From contig JAKLDN010000003.1 of the NCBI GenBank assembly GCA_022703505.1, forward strand, positions 457,226 through 521,225: a DNA stretch of 64,000 nt, in the 5' to 3' direction. Origin of the DNA: Spirochaetota bacterium. GTDB taxonomy: Bacteria; Spirochaetota; Spirochaetia; Treponematales; UBA12059. Within the stretch, counting starts at the first letter, position 1. Each line of letters begins with the position of its first letter. Below are positions 16,250 through 24,409 of the stretch, piece by piece. A program made the position numbers and the translations under genes. Under the pieces are notes generated by a model. That model was not told the origin of the DNA, searched no databases, and worked only from the letters and a program-made list of their open reading frames with translations.

Positions 16250-18616
16250 TTACGAGTTCTTGCCCGAGCCGCCCCTCTCCTTGAGCATGTCGCCGAGGGT
16301 GTACCCCTCCGCCGCGTCGTCCTGCATGAAGCGGGAGATCTCTTCCCTCTGCTGCTTCTTCACCAGGTCGCGCACGGACAGCGAGAGCTTCTGCCGATCC
16401 GGGCTCAGTTCCACGATGACCGTCTTGATGGCCTGTCCGACCTCGAACTTCTTGATCGCGTCCTCGAAGGCCTCATCCCGGTCCGTCGAGAGGTTGGACT
16501 TGTTCACCAGGCCCTCGATGTCGCCCTGGACCTTCACGAACAGTCCGAAGTCCGTGATCGAGGAGATCGTGCCGTCGACGATGCTGCCCACGTGGAAGGC
16601 GGTGGCGAAGGAGTGCCAGGGATCCTCGGACAGCTGCTTGATGCCCAGCCGGATGTTCCGGTTGTCCTGGTCCGAATCGATGACCATAACCTCGATCTCC
16701 TGCCCGACCTGGAGCTCGGAACCGGGGTGCTTGACCCGCTTGGTCCAGGAGATGTCGTCCACGTGGAGGAAGCCGTCGATGCCTTCCTCGAGCTCGATGA
16801 AGGCCCCGGCGTTGGTGAGCTTCACGACCTTCCGGGCCAGGCGCATTCCCACGGGGTACTTTTCGGAAACCTGGTCCCAGGGGTTTTCCTGGACCTGCTT
16901 GAGCCCCAGGGAGACCTTGCCCGCCTGGAGGTCGTAGGCCAGGATCATGCACTGCACGGGGTCGCCGATCCGGAGCATTTCCTCGGGCTTGCGTACCTTG
17001 CGGACCCAGGAGAACTCGGAGATGTGGGCCAGGCCCTCGATGCCCTCCTCGACCTCGATGAAGGCGCCGTAGTCCGTGAGCTTGGTGACCTTTCCGTTCA
17101 CCACGTCGCCCACGTGGTACCGCTCCTCGAAGGAGATCCAGGGGTCCTCGGTGAAGTGCTTGAGGGAGAGGTTGATCCGCTTCTCCTCGGGATCCATGCG
17201 GATGACCTTGAGCTCGATCTCCTGGCCCTTCTTCACGAAATCCTTGGGCCGGGTGACGTGCCCCCAGCTCATGTCGTTGATGTGCAGGAGCCCGTCGAAG
17301 CCGCCCAGGTCGATGAAGGCGCCGAAGGAGGTGAAGCTCTTGACCTCGCCCTTCACGGTGTCCCCGATCTGGACCTTGGAGAAGAACTCCTCGCGGTTTT
17401 TCTCGGTCTGCTCCTCGAGCCACTTGCGCCGGTTCACGACCAGGTTGACCCGCTTCTCGGAATAGAGGCGCTCCACGTAGAACTTGGTCTTGACTCCGAC
17501 GAGGTAGTCGCCCTTCTCCACCCTCTGGGTGTCCGCCTTGGATACGGGCAGGAAGGCCCGGAGGTTCGGGCCGAGGTTGACGTCGAAGCCGCCCTTGATC
17601 TCCTTCTCGATGACGCCGTCCACGGGCTGGTTGTCCCGGAAGGCGTTGGAGATGATGCGCCAGCGGATCTTTTCGTCCGCGCGCTTCTTGGAGACGGCGA
17701 TTTCCCCGGAATAGGTCTCCTTCTTGAGGAGGACCACGCTGACCGTATCCCCCATCTTGGGGGGAGTATCGAACTCGACAAGGGGGATCTTCCCCTCGGA
17801 CTTGGCCCCCACGTCGATGAAGACGCAGTCGCTGGAGACTTCGATCACCTGACCGTCGACGAGTTCCCCCTCTTCGAGGTGATCCATGGACTTGAGATAC
17901 TGTTCCTGCAATTGTGTCTGGAAATTGTCCTCGGGGGTCGCGGACCCTTCCATTCCCACTTCCTTCACACCCATAATGTTCCCTTGCTGTTGAATTTTCG
18001 TGTACACTTTCTCATAAACTTCCTCTATGGTCAAGTGAGAGGTATCCAAATACAGGGCGTCCGAAGAGACTTTCAGGGGTCCCTCCGGCTTTTCGCGGTC
18101 GATCCGGTCCCTCATCTCGATATTTTGTCTAATCTCTTCCAGGCTCGACATGCTGGTCCCCTGGGAAAGCCGTCGCAGAGCCCGGCTCTCCGCGGTGGCG
18201 TCCAGGAAGAACTTGTGTTCCGCGTCCGGGAAGACCGCGGTTGTCATGTCCCGCCCCTCCACGACGATGTCCATGCTCCGGGACAGGTCCCTGACCACAC
18301 CGTTGACGATATGCCGGAGGGGGACGAAGGCGCTGACCTGTGCCACCCAGGCCTCCACGGCGTCGGTCCGCAGGAAGGCCTCCACGTCCCTCCCGTCCAG
18401 GTGGACCCGGCCGTCCCGATACTCCAGCCGGGCTTTCCGCGCCCATTCCACGACGGGGCCTTCCTCGGAGGGATCCAGGCCGGCGGAGAGCAGGCCGTAG
18501 GTCAGGGCCCTGTACAGGCTTCCGGAGTTGACGTACGTGATGCCCAGGCGCTCGGCGACCATGCGGGCTATGGTGCTCTTGCCGGTTCCGGCGGGGCCGT
18601 CGATGGCTACGATCAT
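16250..18616 (-). CDS. cmk-rpsA: Cytidylate kinase fused to ribosomal protein S1
   Basis: 788 residues. Residues 1-~213 are cytidylate kinase: P-loop GPAGTGKST, GRDMTTAVFP, and an arginine-rich lid (RDRIDREKP); it phosphorylates CMP/dCMP. From ~240 on come six S1 RNA-binding repeats, including KGEVKSFTSFGAFIDLGGFD and NGKVTKLTDYGAFIEVEEGI, so the second half is ribosomal protein S1. The open frame is continuous across the join. The fusion is known in Treponema and supports the lineage call. Met-215 (base 17974) follows AAGGGA and could be an internal start producing free S1. It overlaps the pseudouridine synthase gene by 4 bases. Confidence 0.95.
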   Translation of the reverse strand: MIVAIDGPAGTGKSTIARMVAERLGITYVNSGSLYRALTYGLLSAGLDPSEEGPVVEWARKARLEYRDGRVHLDGRDVEAFLRTDAVEAWVAQVSAFVPLRHIVNGVVRDLSRSMDIVVEGRDMTTAVFPDAEHKFFLDATAESRALRRLSQGTSMSSLEEIRQNIEMRDRIDREKPEGPLKVSSDALYLDTSHLTIEEVYEKVYTKIQQQGNIMGVKEVGMEGSATPEDNFQTQLQEQYLKSMDHLEEGELVDGQVIEVSSDCVFIDVGAKSEGKIPLVEFDTPPKMGDTVSVVLLKKETYSGEIAVSKKRADEKIRWRIISNAFRDNQPVDGVIEKEIKGGFDVNLGPNLRAFLPVSKADTQRVEKGDYLVGVKTKFYVERLYSEKRVNLVVNRRKWLEEQTEKNREEFFSKVQIGDTVKGEVKSFTSFGAFIDLGGFDGLLHINDMSWGHVTRPKDFVKKGQEIELKVIRMDPEEKRINLSLKHFTEDPWISFEERYHVGDVVNGKVTKLTDYGAFIEVEEGIEGLAHISEFSWVRKVRKPEEMLRIGDPVQCMILAYDLQAGKVSLGLKQVQENPWDQVSEKYPVGMRLARKVVKLTNAGAFIELEEGIDGFLHVDDISWTKRVKHPGSELQVGQEIEVMVIDSDQDNRNIRLGIKQLSEDPWHSFATAFHVGSIVDGTISSITDFGLFVKVQGDIEGLVNKSNLSTDRDEAFEDAIKKFEVGQAIKTVIVELSPDRQKLSLSVRDLVKKQQREEISRFMQDDAAEGYTLGDMLKERGGSGKNS

Positions 18617-19413
18617 GACGGGCGGCTCCTGTAGAAGGTATTCGAGGCCGGATCCGGGGCGGCGTTCCGGAGGGCCTCCTTCTCCGGTTCCGTAAGGTCT
18701 CTCCAGGCGCCCGGACGGAGCCCCTCCAGGGTCACGGGACCCACCCGCACCCGGACGAGCCGGACCGCGGCCAGGCCGAAGGCGGCCAGGGCCCGGCGGA
18801 TCTCCCGGTTACGTCCCTCGATCAGGGTCACCCGCAGTGTCCGCTCGTCCTCGGCCTCGACGGAACGGGCCCGGAGGATCTGTCCGCCCTCCGGGATCCC
18901 CCGCAGGAAGGCCTTGGCGAAGCCCTCCGGTACGGGCCGATCCGTACGCACCCGGTACTCCTTCTCGATGTTGCCGGAAGGATGGCCCACGGCCCCCGCG
19001 AACTCACCGTCGTTGGTGAACAAGAGTAGCCCCTCGGAGTCGTAGTCCAGGCGCCCCACGTTGTAGACCCGCTCGGTCACCTCGGGCTTGATCAGGTCGA
19101 CGGCGACGGGCCGGCCGTGGGGGTCCGAAGCCGCGGAGAGCACCCCCGCGGGCTTGTTCAGGGCCAGGTAGCGCTTCCGGGTCTCCGGATTCGCCGGCTT
19201 GCCGTCCACCTCCACCCGGGCGCCCGGGGGCACCCGGGTGCCCAGTTCCGTCACGACCCGGCCGTCCAGAAGCACCCGGCCCGCGCGGATGAGGTCCTCG
19301 CAGGCCCTGCGGGAAGCGAGCCCGCAGGCCGCAAGGTAGGCCTGCAGACGCGGTCCCCGATCGCCCGGGTCGGCGGATCCCGGTCCGGCGTCGCCCTCCC
19401 CCGGTTCCGTCAA
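18613..19413 (-). CDS. rluB: RsuA/RluB-family rRNA pseudouridine synthase
   Basis: 266 residues. After a ~20-residue acidic leader there is an S4 RNA-binding domain (~22-70, AACGLASRRACEDLIRAGRV). It is followed by the catalytic domain with GRLDYDSEGLLLFTNDG (catalytic Asp, ~133) and LIEGRNREIRRALAAFG. It converts uridine to pseudouridine in 23S or 16S rRNA; RluB is likelier than RsuA because it lies next to scpB, as in many genomes. 4-base overlaps with scpB and cmk-rpsA indicate coupling. Confidence 0.88.
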   Translation of the reverse strand: MTEPGEGDAGPGSADPGDRGPRLQAYLAACGLASRRACEDLIRAGRVLLDGRVVTELGTRVPPGARVEVDGKPANPETRKRYLALNKPAGVLSAASDPHGRPVAVDLIKPEVTERVYNVGRLDYDSEGLLLFTNDGEFAGAVGHPSGNIEKEYRVRTDRPVPEGFAKAFLRGIPEGGQILRARSVEAEDERTLRVTLIEGRNREIRRALAAFGLAAVRLVRVRVGPVTLEGLRPGAWRDLTEPEKEALRNAAPDPASNTFYRSRPS

Positions 19414-19958
19414 GGTTCCTCCTTCTCGAAGCGCTCCCGATCCAGTTCGTCCAGGCGCGGGAGGTCCGCGATGGAGTCCAGCCTAAAATACTTGAGGAAA
19501 TCCTTGGTGGTGCCGTACTGGATGGGCCTTCCGGGGGCGTCCTTCTTCCCCACTTCCTTGATCAGCTCCTTTTCCAGGAGGAAATGGATCATGGTATCCG
19601 CGCCGACCCCCCGGAGAGCCTCGATCTCCGCCCTAGTGACGGGCTGGGAATAGGCTATGATGGAGAGGGTCTCCAGGGCGGCGCGGGAGAGCTTGGACTC
19701 CTTTTTCCGGCCGTAGTGTTCCCGGAGGCCCTCCCAGAGCTCCCGCTTCGGGGCCAGGGTCCAGCCCCCCCCGATCCGCACCAGCTCCAGACCGTGGTCC
19801 GGGGCCGCCAGGGCCTCCTCCAAGCTCTTCAGGGCGGACTCCACCACGTCCCTGCCCAGCCCGGAGATGCGGACCAGGGATGTCAGGTCCTGGGGTTCCG
19901 GTTCCAGGAAGAGAATGGTCTCCAAGAGAGCGGTCTCACGCTCCAGGCGCACTTCCAT
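19410..19958 (-). CDS. scpB: Segregation and condensation protein B
   Basis: 182 residues from the ATG at 19958, preferred because GGGAG lies 6 bases upstream. An ATG at 20000 would add 14 residues (MTSETNEAKTREPS) but has no ribosome site and overlaps scpA more. ScpB-type winged helices are visible (LETILFLEPEPQDLTSLVRISG; SRAALETLSIIAYSQPVTRAEI; MIHFLLEKELIKEVGKKDAP). ScpB dimers bind ScpA and SMC in the condensin complex. It sits directly after scpA in the usual order. Confidence 0.9.
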   Translation of the reverse strand: MEVRLERETALLETILFLEPEPQDLTSLVRISGLGRDVVESALKSLEEALAAPDHGLELVRIGGGWTLAPKRELWEGLREHYGRKKESKLSRAALETLSIIAYSQPVTRAEIEALRGVGADTMIHFLLEKELIKEVGKKDAPGRPIQYGTTKDFLKYFRLDSIADLPRLDELDRERFEKEEP

Positions 19959-20739
19959 CGAGGGCTCCCGTGTCTTCGCTTCGTTCGTTTCGCTTGTCAT
20001 GGCGTCGTATCTGTATGTCTCCGAAGAGCTTGTGCTGAAAGATCGCGATCCAGCGGAGCTTCACGGCTTCCAGGACGGCCAGGAAGGCGCAGATCACGTC
20101 CAGGGTGGATTTCCGCCGGGTCAGGAGATCCGTGAAGTCGAAGCTCTCGTGTCCGTCCAGGATCTCCTGGATCAGGGCCAGCTTCTCGTTGATGGAGACC
20201 TCCTCGTAGAGGTCGATGATCCGCTCGGAGGAAACCGAGGAGATGAGCCCCGAAAAGGAGATGAGGAGGTCCCAGACGTCGATCTTGGTCCACAGCTCCT
20301 CCTCCTCCGCGAAGGGAAGGGCCCGTTGGATCTTCTTGCGTTCGATGGTCCATTCGACCTCGAGTTCCTTCTCCTCCATGAGCTCCGAGAGTTTGCGGAA
20401 TTTCTGGTACTCGATGAGCTTCTCGATCAGGTCCCGGCGAGGGTCTTCGATCTCGTCGCCCAGATCCACCTCCACGGGTAGGAGCATTCGGGACTTGATG
20501 TACAGGAGGGTGGAGGCCAGGGAGTAGAACTCCGTGAGCTCTTCCAGGGAGGTCTCGGCGGCCATGTCCAGGTATTCGAGGTACTGCTCCGTGATCGAGG
20601 CGATGGGGATGTCGTAGATACTCACCTCGTTCTTCTTGATGAGGAAGAGCAGAAGATCCAGGGGACCTTCGAAGTCCTTGAGGCGGAAGCGCTGGCCCGT
20701 GCCCGAGGGCTCGGGGCTGTACTCCGATAAGTCCGACAT
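19936..20739 (-). CDS. scpA: Segregation and condensation protein A (kleisin)
   Basis: 267 residues. The N-terminus has the ScpA signature (FEGPLDLLLFLIKKNEVSIYDIPI, ~25-48; EFYSLASTLLYIKSRMLLP). The C-terminal winged helix is present near 215-245. ScpA bridges the SMC heads. No ribosome site precedes the ATG at 20739; a TACCCT box lies 5 bases upstream, so the transcript may be leaderless. The last ~20 residues (KRNERSEDTGALDGSAPGA) are coded over the start of scpB. Confidence 0.92.
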   Translation of the reverse strand: MSDLSEYSPEPSGTGQRFRLKDFEGPLDLLLFLIKKNEVSIYDIPIASITEQYLEYLDMAAETSLEELTEFYSLASTLLYIKSRMLLPVEVDLGDEIEDPRRDLIEKLIEYQKFRKLSELMEEKELEVEWTIERKKIQRALPFAEEEELWTKIDVWDLLISFSGLISSVSSERIIDLYEEVSINEKLALIQEILDGHESFDFTDLLTRRKSTLDVICAFLAVLEAVKLRWIAIFQHKLFGDIQIRRHDKRNERSEDTGALDGSAPGA

Positions 20740-20744
20740 GGTGT

Positions 20745-20750
20745 AGGGTA
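20745..20750 (-). promoter_or_regulatory. scpA: Possible -10 box directly before scpA
   Basis: TACCCT lies 5 bases before the ATG, the same geometry as the stronger leaderless promoters in this window. No good -35 is visible at 16-18 bases, so the call is weak. Confidence 0.3.
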
Positions 20751-20772
20751 CCGAACCCCTTTAATGGGATTT

Positions 20773-20813
20773 CGCCGCCCTGCGGCGGCCGTACGCGGAG
20801 CCGCAGGGCGGCG
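20773..20813. repeat. 14-bp perfect inverted repeat between folK and scpA
   Basis: Arms 20773-20786 and 20800-20813, with a 13-base loop. It lies in the 120-base gap between folK and scpA. There is no T run on either side, so an intrinsic terminator is doubtful; a folded mRNA end protecting folK/recA transcripts or a protein site is possible. The remainder of the gap shows nothing else. Confidence 0.6.
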
Positions 20814-20859
20814 GCCGTGCGCGGCTCCCGGGATCGGCCGATTCCGGGAGGCGAAGGGA

Positions 20860-21351
20860 TTATAGTCCGGCCTCCCCTTCCAGGTAAATACCTTGGTCGG
20901 GGAGCGCGGCGGCCAGCTCCGCGAAAGGCCTGTCCGTGCGGGGATCGACCAGACCGGGGGCCAGTTCCAGGAGGGGCACCAGGGCGAAGAGCCGTTCCGG
21001 AAGCCCCGGATGCGGCACGACGAGGTCCGGGAGGTCCAGGACGGCGTCCCCGTACAGGAGGATGTCGATGTCCAGGGTCCGGGGGCCCTTCCGGATCTCC
21101 CGGGATCGGTCCCGGCCGTGTCCCGCCTCCACCCCCTGGACGGCGGCCAGGAGCTCCCGGGGCCCCAGAAAGGTGCGGCCGATGACGACCGCGTTCAGGA
21201 AGGGCGGCTGGTCCTCCAGGTACCGGGGGCGCGTCCGGTAGAAGGAGGAGATCCGGGCGTCCCGAAGGAAGGCTGCCAAGGAGCGGAAGGCGGACCGGAA
21301 GGCCGCAGCCGTATCCCCGACGTTCCCGCCGAGCCCCAGGAAAACCTCCAC
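20860..21351 (-). CDS. folK: 2-amino-4-hydroxy-6-hydroxymethyldihydropteridine pyrophosphokinase
   Basis: 163 residues from GTG 21351 (MEVFLGLGGNVGDT, a standard HPPK start). The signature RKGPRTLDIDILLYGD (~92-107) carries the Asp pair that binds Mg-ATP, and VPHPGLPERLFAL follows. The enzyme transfers pyrophosphate to the pterin in folate synthesis. An alternative start is CTG 21375, which overlaps the recA TGA as CTGA and lies 6 bases after GAGGG; this would add 8 residues. Since the same CTGA arrangement is used elsewhere in the window, the longer form cannot be excluded. Confidence 0.9.
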   Translation of the reverse strand: MEVFLGLGGNVGDTAAAFRSAFRSLAAFLRDARISSFYRTRPRYLEDQPPFLNAVVIGRTFLGPRELLAAVQGVEAGHGRDRSREIRKGPRTLDIDILLYGDAVLDLPDLVVPHPGLPERLFALVPLLELAPGLVDPRTDRPFAELAAALPDQGIYLEGEAGL

Positions 21352-21371
21352 CCCGGACGAAGCGGCCCCGC

Positions 21372-22610
21372 TCAGAAGAGACCCTCGTCGTCCGCCGAAG
21401 GTCCGGCCGAAGGTCCGGCCGAAGGTTTCGCGGCCGCGGTCTTGGCAGCGGGCGGGCGGCCCACGGGCCGTGCGGGCGGGGTCTCCGCCGCGGTCTCCCC
21501 CCGGGGACGTGCCCCCGCTTCCGGGCGAGCGGGGGCGGCTTTCCCGGCGCCCGGCTTGGCGTCCCCGGCGGCCTCGTCCTTCTTGCCGAAGATGAGCTGG
21601 CGGAGCTTCCTCTCGAGTTCGTCCGCCAGGTCCGGGTTCTGTTCCAGGTAGATCTTCACGTTGTCCCGGCCCTGGCCGATCTTCTCCTCGCCCCAGGTGT
21701 ACCAGGCGCCCTTCTTGTCCACCACGTTGTACTTGACCGCCGCGTCGATGAGACTTCCCAGCCGGGAGACGCCCTTGCCGAACATGATTTCCATCTCCAC
21801 CTTCCGGAAGGGAGGGGCAACCTTGTTCTTCACGACCTTGACCCGGACCTTGTTTCCGATAGCGTCCTCGTCGGCGCCCTTGTCGATGGTCTCGATCTTG
21901 CGGACCTCCAGGCGCACGGAGGCGTAGAACTTTAGGGCGTTCCCCCCCGTGGTGGTCTCGGGATTCCCGAACATGACCCCGATCTTCATGCGGATCTGGT
22001 TGATGAAGACCAGGATGGTCTTGGACTTGCCTATGGTGGCGGTCAGCTTCCGCAGGGCCTGGCTCATCAGACGGGCCTGCAGGCCCACGTGGGCGTCCCC
22101 CATGTCCCCCTCGATCTCGGCCTGGGGGGTGAGGGCGGCCACGGAATCCACCACGATGACGTCCACGGCCCCGGAGCGCACCAGGGATTCCGCGATCTCC
22201 AGGGCCTGCTCCCCGTTGTCCGGCTGGGAAACCCAGAGTTCGTCGATGTTGACGCCCAGGTTTCGGGCGTAGATGGGGTCCAGGGCGTGTTCCGCGTCGA
22301 TGAAGGCCGCGATCCCCCCCAGCTTCTGGGCCTCCGCGATGACGTGGAGGGCCAGGGTTGTCTTGCCCGAGGATTCGGGGCCGTAGATCTCCACGATCCG
22401 GCCCCTCGGGTAGCCCCCCACGCCCAGGGCCTCGTCCAGGAGGATCGACCCGGAGGGGATGACCTCCACCCCCTGGGCGCTGGCGTGGGTGCCCAGCTTC
22501 ATCAGGGACCCCAGTCCGAACTGCTTCTCTATCTGCAGGCGGGCCGCCTCCAGGGCCTTGAGCTTCTCGCCCGCGTCCCCCGGGGCTCCTTCCGCGTCGT
22601 TGCGTGCCAT
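21372..22610 (-). CDS. recA: Recombinase A
   Basis: 412 residues, longer than the usual ~350 because of a low-complexity Ala/Pro/Gly tail (~345-412). Walker A is GPESSGKTT (~75), Walker [11 protein letters not shown]; the L1/L2 DNA loops ([40 protein letters not shown]) are intact. It mediates strand exchange and the SOS response. The start has an excellent AGGAGG site. The tail ends in a short tandem repeat ([11 protein letters not shown]). folK follows with overlap or near-overlap, so the two share a transcript. I saw no recognisable LexA operator. Confidence 0.97.
   Translation of the reverse strand: MARNDAEGAPGDAGEKLKALEAARLQIEKQFGLGSLMKLGTHASAQGVEVIPSGSILLDEALGVGGYPRGRIVEIYGPESSGKTTLALHVIAEAQKLGGIAAFIDAEHALDPIYARNLGVNIDELWVSQPDNGEQALEIAESLVRSGAVDVIVVDSVAALTPQAEIEGDMGDAHVGLQARLMSQALRKLTATIGKSKTILVFINQIRMKIGVMFGNPETTTGGNALKFYASVRLEVRKIETIDKGADEDAIGNKVRVKVVKNKVAPPFRKVEMEIMFGKGVSRLGSLIDAAVKYNVVDKKGAWYTWGEEKIGQGRDNVKIYLEQNPDLADELERKLRQLIFGKKDEAAGDAKPGAGKAAPARPEAGARPRGETAAETPPARPVGRPPAAKTAAAKPSAGPSAGPSADDEGLF
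21394..21427. repeat. 12-bp tandem repeat, ~2.8 copies, in the recA tail
   Basis: Unit GCCGAAGGTCCG occurs at 21394-21405 and 21406-21417, with a partial third copy to 21427. It encodes the PSAG repeats near the RecA C-terminus and could change copy number without shifting frame. Confidence 0.8.
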
Positions 22611-22697
22611 GGTATCCTCCTGATGCCGAAACCGCCTCGACCGGGCCCCGGCGCTTGCTTCGCCAGCAGCGGTCGACCGTCTTTTTCGATCGGCTCA

Positions 22698-22726
22698 ACT
22701 ATACACGGGATTCGCCGACTAGGAAA
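22698..22726 (-). promoter_or_regulatory. recA: Candidate recA promoter
   Basis: TTTCCT (22726-22721), 17 bases, TATAGT (22703-22698) on the minus strand. It predicts a ~80-base leader before recA. The -35 is weak but the -10 is good. The 144-base divergent recA/ggt gap shows nothing else firm. Confidence 0.45.
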
Positions 22727-22754
22727 GCGGATCCGCGGGTCCGGAGGACGCAGC

Positions 22755-24374
22755 ATGGACTTCGATCCGAACCGCCGTCCCTACCCTTCCCTGCGGTACC
22801 CGATCTACGCGAACCGGGGGATGGTCGCCGCCTCCTCCCCCCAGGCCTCCGCCGCGGGGCTCCAGGCCCTCCGGTCCGGAGGGAACGCCGTGGACGCGGC
22901 GGTGGCGGCCGCGGCGACCCTGACCGTGACCGAACCGACGGCCAACGGGATCGGCGGGGACGCCTTCGCCCTGGTCTGGATCGAAAAGGACCGTCGCCTA
23001 TACGGACTCAACGCCTCGGGCCGGGCTCCGTCCGGGATTTCCATCGAAGCGGTGCTGGCCCGGAATCCCCCGGGAGAAAGGATGCCGGCCCTGGGATGGC
23101 TGCCCGTCCTGGTGCCCGGGATCCCCAAGGCCTGGGCTTCCCTGGTACGCCGCTTCGGCCGCCGTTCCCTGGGGGAGGCCCTGGAGCCCGCGGCGGAATA
23201 TGCCGAGGGGGGTTATCCCGCAGGCCCCGTCCTTGCGGGAGCCTGGCAACGTTCCTTCGACCGGTATTCCCGGGAATGCCGGGGGCCCGAGTTCGCCGAA
23301 TGGTTCCGGGTCTTCGCCCCCGAAGGACGTCCTCCTGCCCCGGGCCGGATCGTGCGCCTCCCGGACCACGCCCGCACCCTGAGGTCCCTGGGAGCCTCGG
23401 ATTCCGAATCCTTCTACCGGGGCGACCTTGCGGACCGTATCGTACGGGACTCCGAAGAGTTCGGCGGTTTCCTCCGCAAGCCGGACCTGGAAGGCTACGA
23501 GGCCGAGTGGGTCGATCCCATCTCCGTCGCGTACCGGGGATACGAGGTCTGCGAGATCCCCCCGAACGGCCAGGGCATCGTGGCCCTGATGGCCTTGAAC
23601 ATCCTGAAGGGGTTTCCGGCGGCCCGGGAGCCCTCGCCGGAGGATTACCACCGCTCCTGGGAGGCCATGAAGCTGGCCTTCGCGGACGGCACGGCCCATG
23701 TCACGGATCCCGGGAGCATGAGCGTTTTCCCCCGGGACCTGCTATCCCCGGACTACGGGGCCCTGCGCGCCCGGGAGATCGGGGAGGCCGCACGGATCCA
23801 TCCCCCCGCCGCCCCCGGACGGTCCGGCACGGTCTACCTCTGCACCGCCGACGGGAACGGCAACATGGTTTCCTACATCCAGAGCAACTACTTGGGCTTC
23901 GGCTCCGGCGTCGTGGTCAGGGGAACCGGGATCGCCTTGCAGAACCGGGGCTTCGATTTTTCCCTGGATCCCCGCCACGTCAACCGACTGGAGCCGGGAA
24001 AACGGACCTACCACACCATCATCCCCGGTTTCCTGATGAAGGACGGCCGCGCCGTCGGTCCCTTCGGGGTGATGGGGGGCTACATGCAGCCCCAGGGCCA
24101 TGTTCAGGTCGTGCGGAACCTCCTGGACTACGGCCTCGACCCCCAGCAGGCCCTGGATGCCCCCCGGTGGCAGTGGACCGAGGGTCTGCGCTTCCTCGTG
24201 GAGGAGGGCTTCCCGCGAGAGGCCGCGGAGGAGCTGGCCCGGCGGGGCCACGAGGTGGCCGTATCCCGGGACACCGCCACCTTCGGCCGAGGCCAGATCA
24301 TCCTGCGACTTCCGGGGGGCACTCTGGTCGGCGGCACCGAAGGGCGGACGGACAGCAACATCGCCTGCTGGTGA
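22755..24374 (+). CDS. ggt: Gamma-glutamyltransferase family protein
   Basis: 539 residues, normal for the family. GGAGG lies 7 bases before the ATG. N-terminal segments (MVAASSPQASAAGLQALRSG; GGNAVDAAVAAAATLTVTEP; NGIGGDAFALVW) match GGT. The likely autocleavage and nucleophile Thr is in GRSGTVYLCTADGNGNMVS (~360), with GFGSGVVVRGTGIALQNRG after it. No signal peptide is evident, so it resembles cytoplasmic YwrD-like members rather than secreted GGT. Substrates could be glutathione or other gamma-glutamyl compounds. It is monocistronic and divergent from recA. Confidence 0.88.
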   Translation: MDFDPNRRPYPSLRYPIYANRGMVAASSPQASAAGLQALRSGGNAVDAAVAAAATLTVTEPTANGIGGDAFALVWIEKDRRLYGLNASGRAPSGISIEAVLARNPPGERMPALGWLPVLVPGIPKAWASLVRRFGRRSLGEALEPAAEYAEGGYPAGPVLAGAWQRSFDRYSRECRGPEFAEWFRVFAPEGRPPAPGRIVRLPDHARTLRSLGASDSESFYRGDLADRIVRDSEEFGGFLRKPDLEGYEAEWVDPISVAYRGYEVCEIPPNGQGIVALMALNILKGFPAAREPSPEDYHRSWEAMKLAFADGTAHVTDPGSMSVFPRDLLSPDYGALRAREIGEAARIHPPAAPGRSGTVYLCTADGNGNMVSYIQSNYLGFGSGVVVRGTGIALQNRGFDFSLDPRHVNRLEPGKRTYHTIIPGFLMKDGRAVGPFGVMGGYMQPQGHVQVVRNLLDYGLDPQQALDAPRWQWTEGLRFLVEEGFPREAAEELARRGHEVAVSRDTATFGRGQIILRLPGGTLVGGTEGRTDSNIACW

Positions 24375-24409
24375 GCTCCGGGTCCGACGGGAGGGATCGC
24401 CGGCCCGGC

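Noticed and set aside
14831..18634. A plus-strand open frame of more than 1200 codons across the sigma54 activator and cmk-rpsA genes
   Set aside because: It is antisense to two well-supported genes; its Gly/Leu/Asp/His-rich translation has no domain and arises from high-GC codon bias on the opposite strand.
22611..22754. LexA/SOS operator upstream of recA
   Set aside because: No GAAC-N4-GTTC or other known LexA-type palindrome was seen; only a -10-like TATAGT is convincing.
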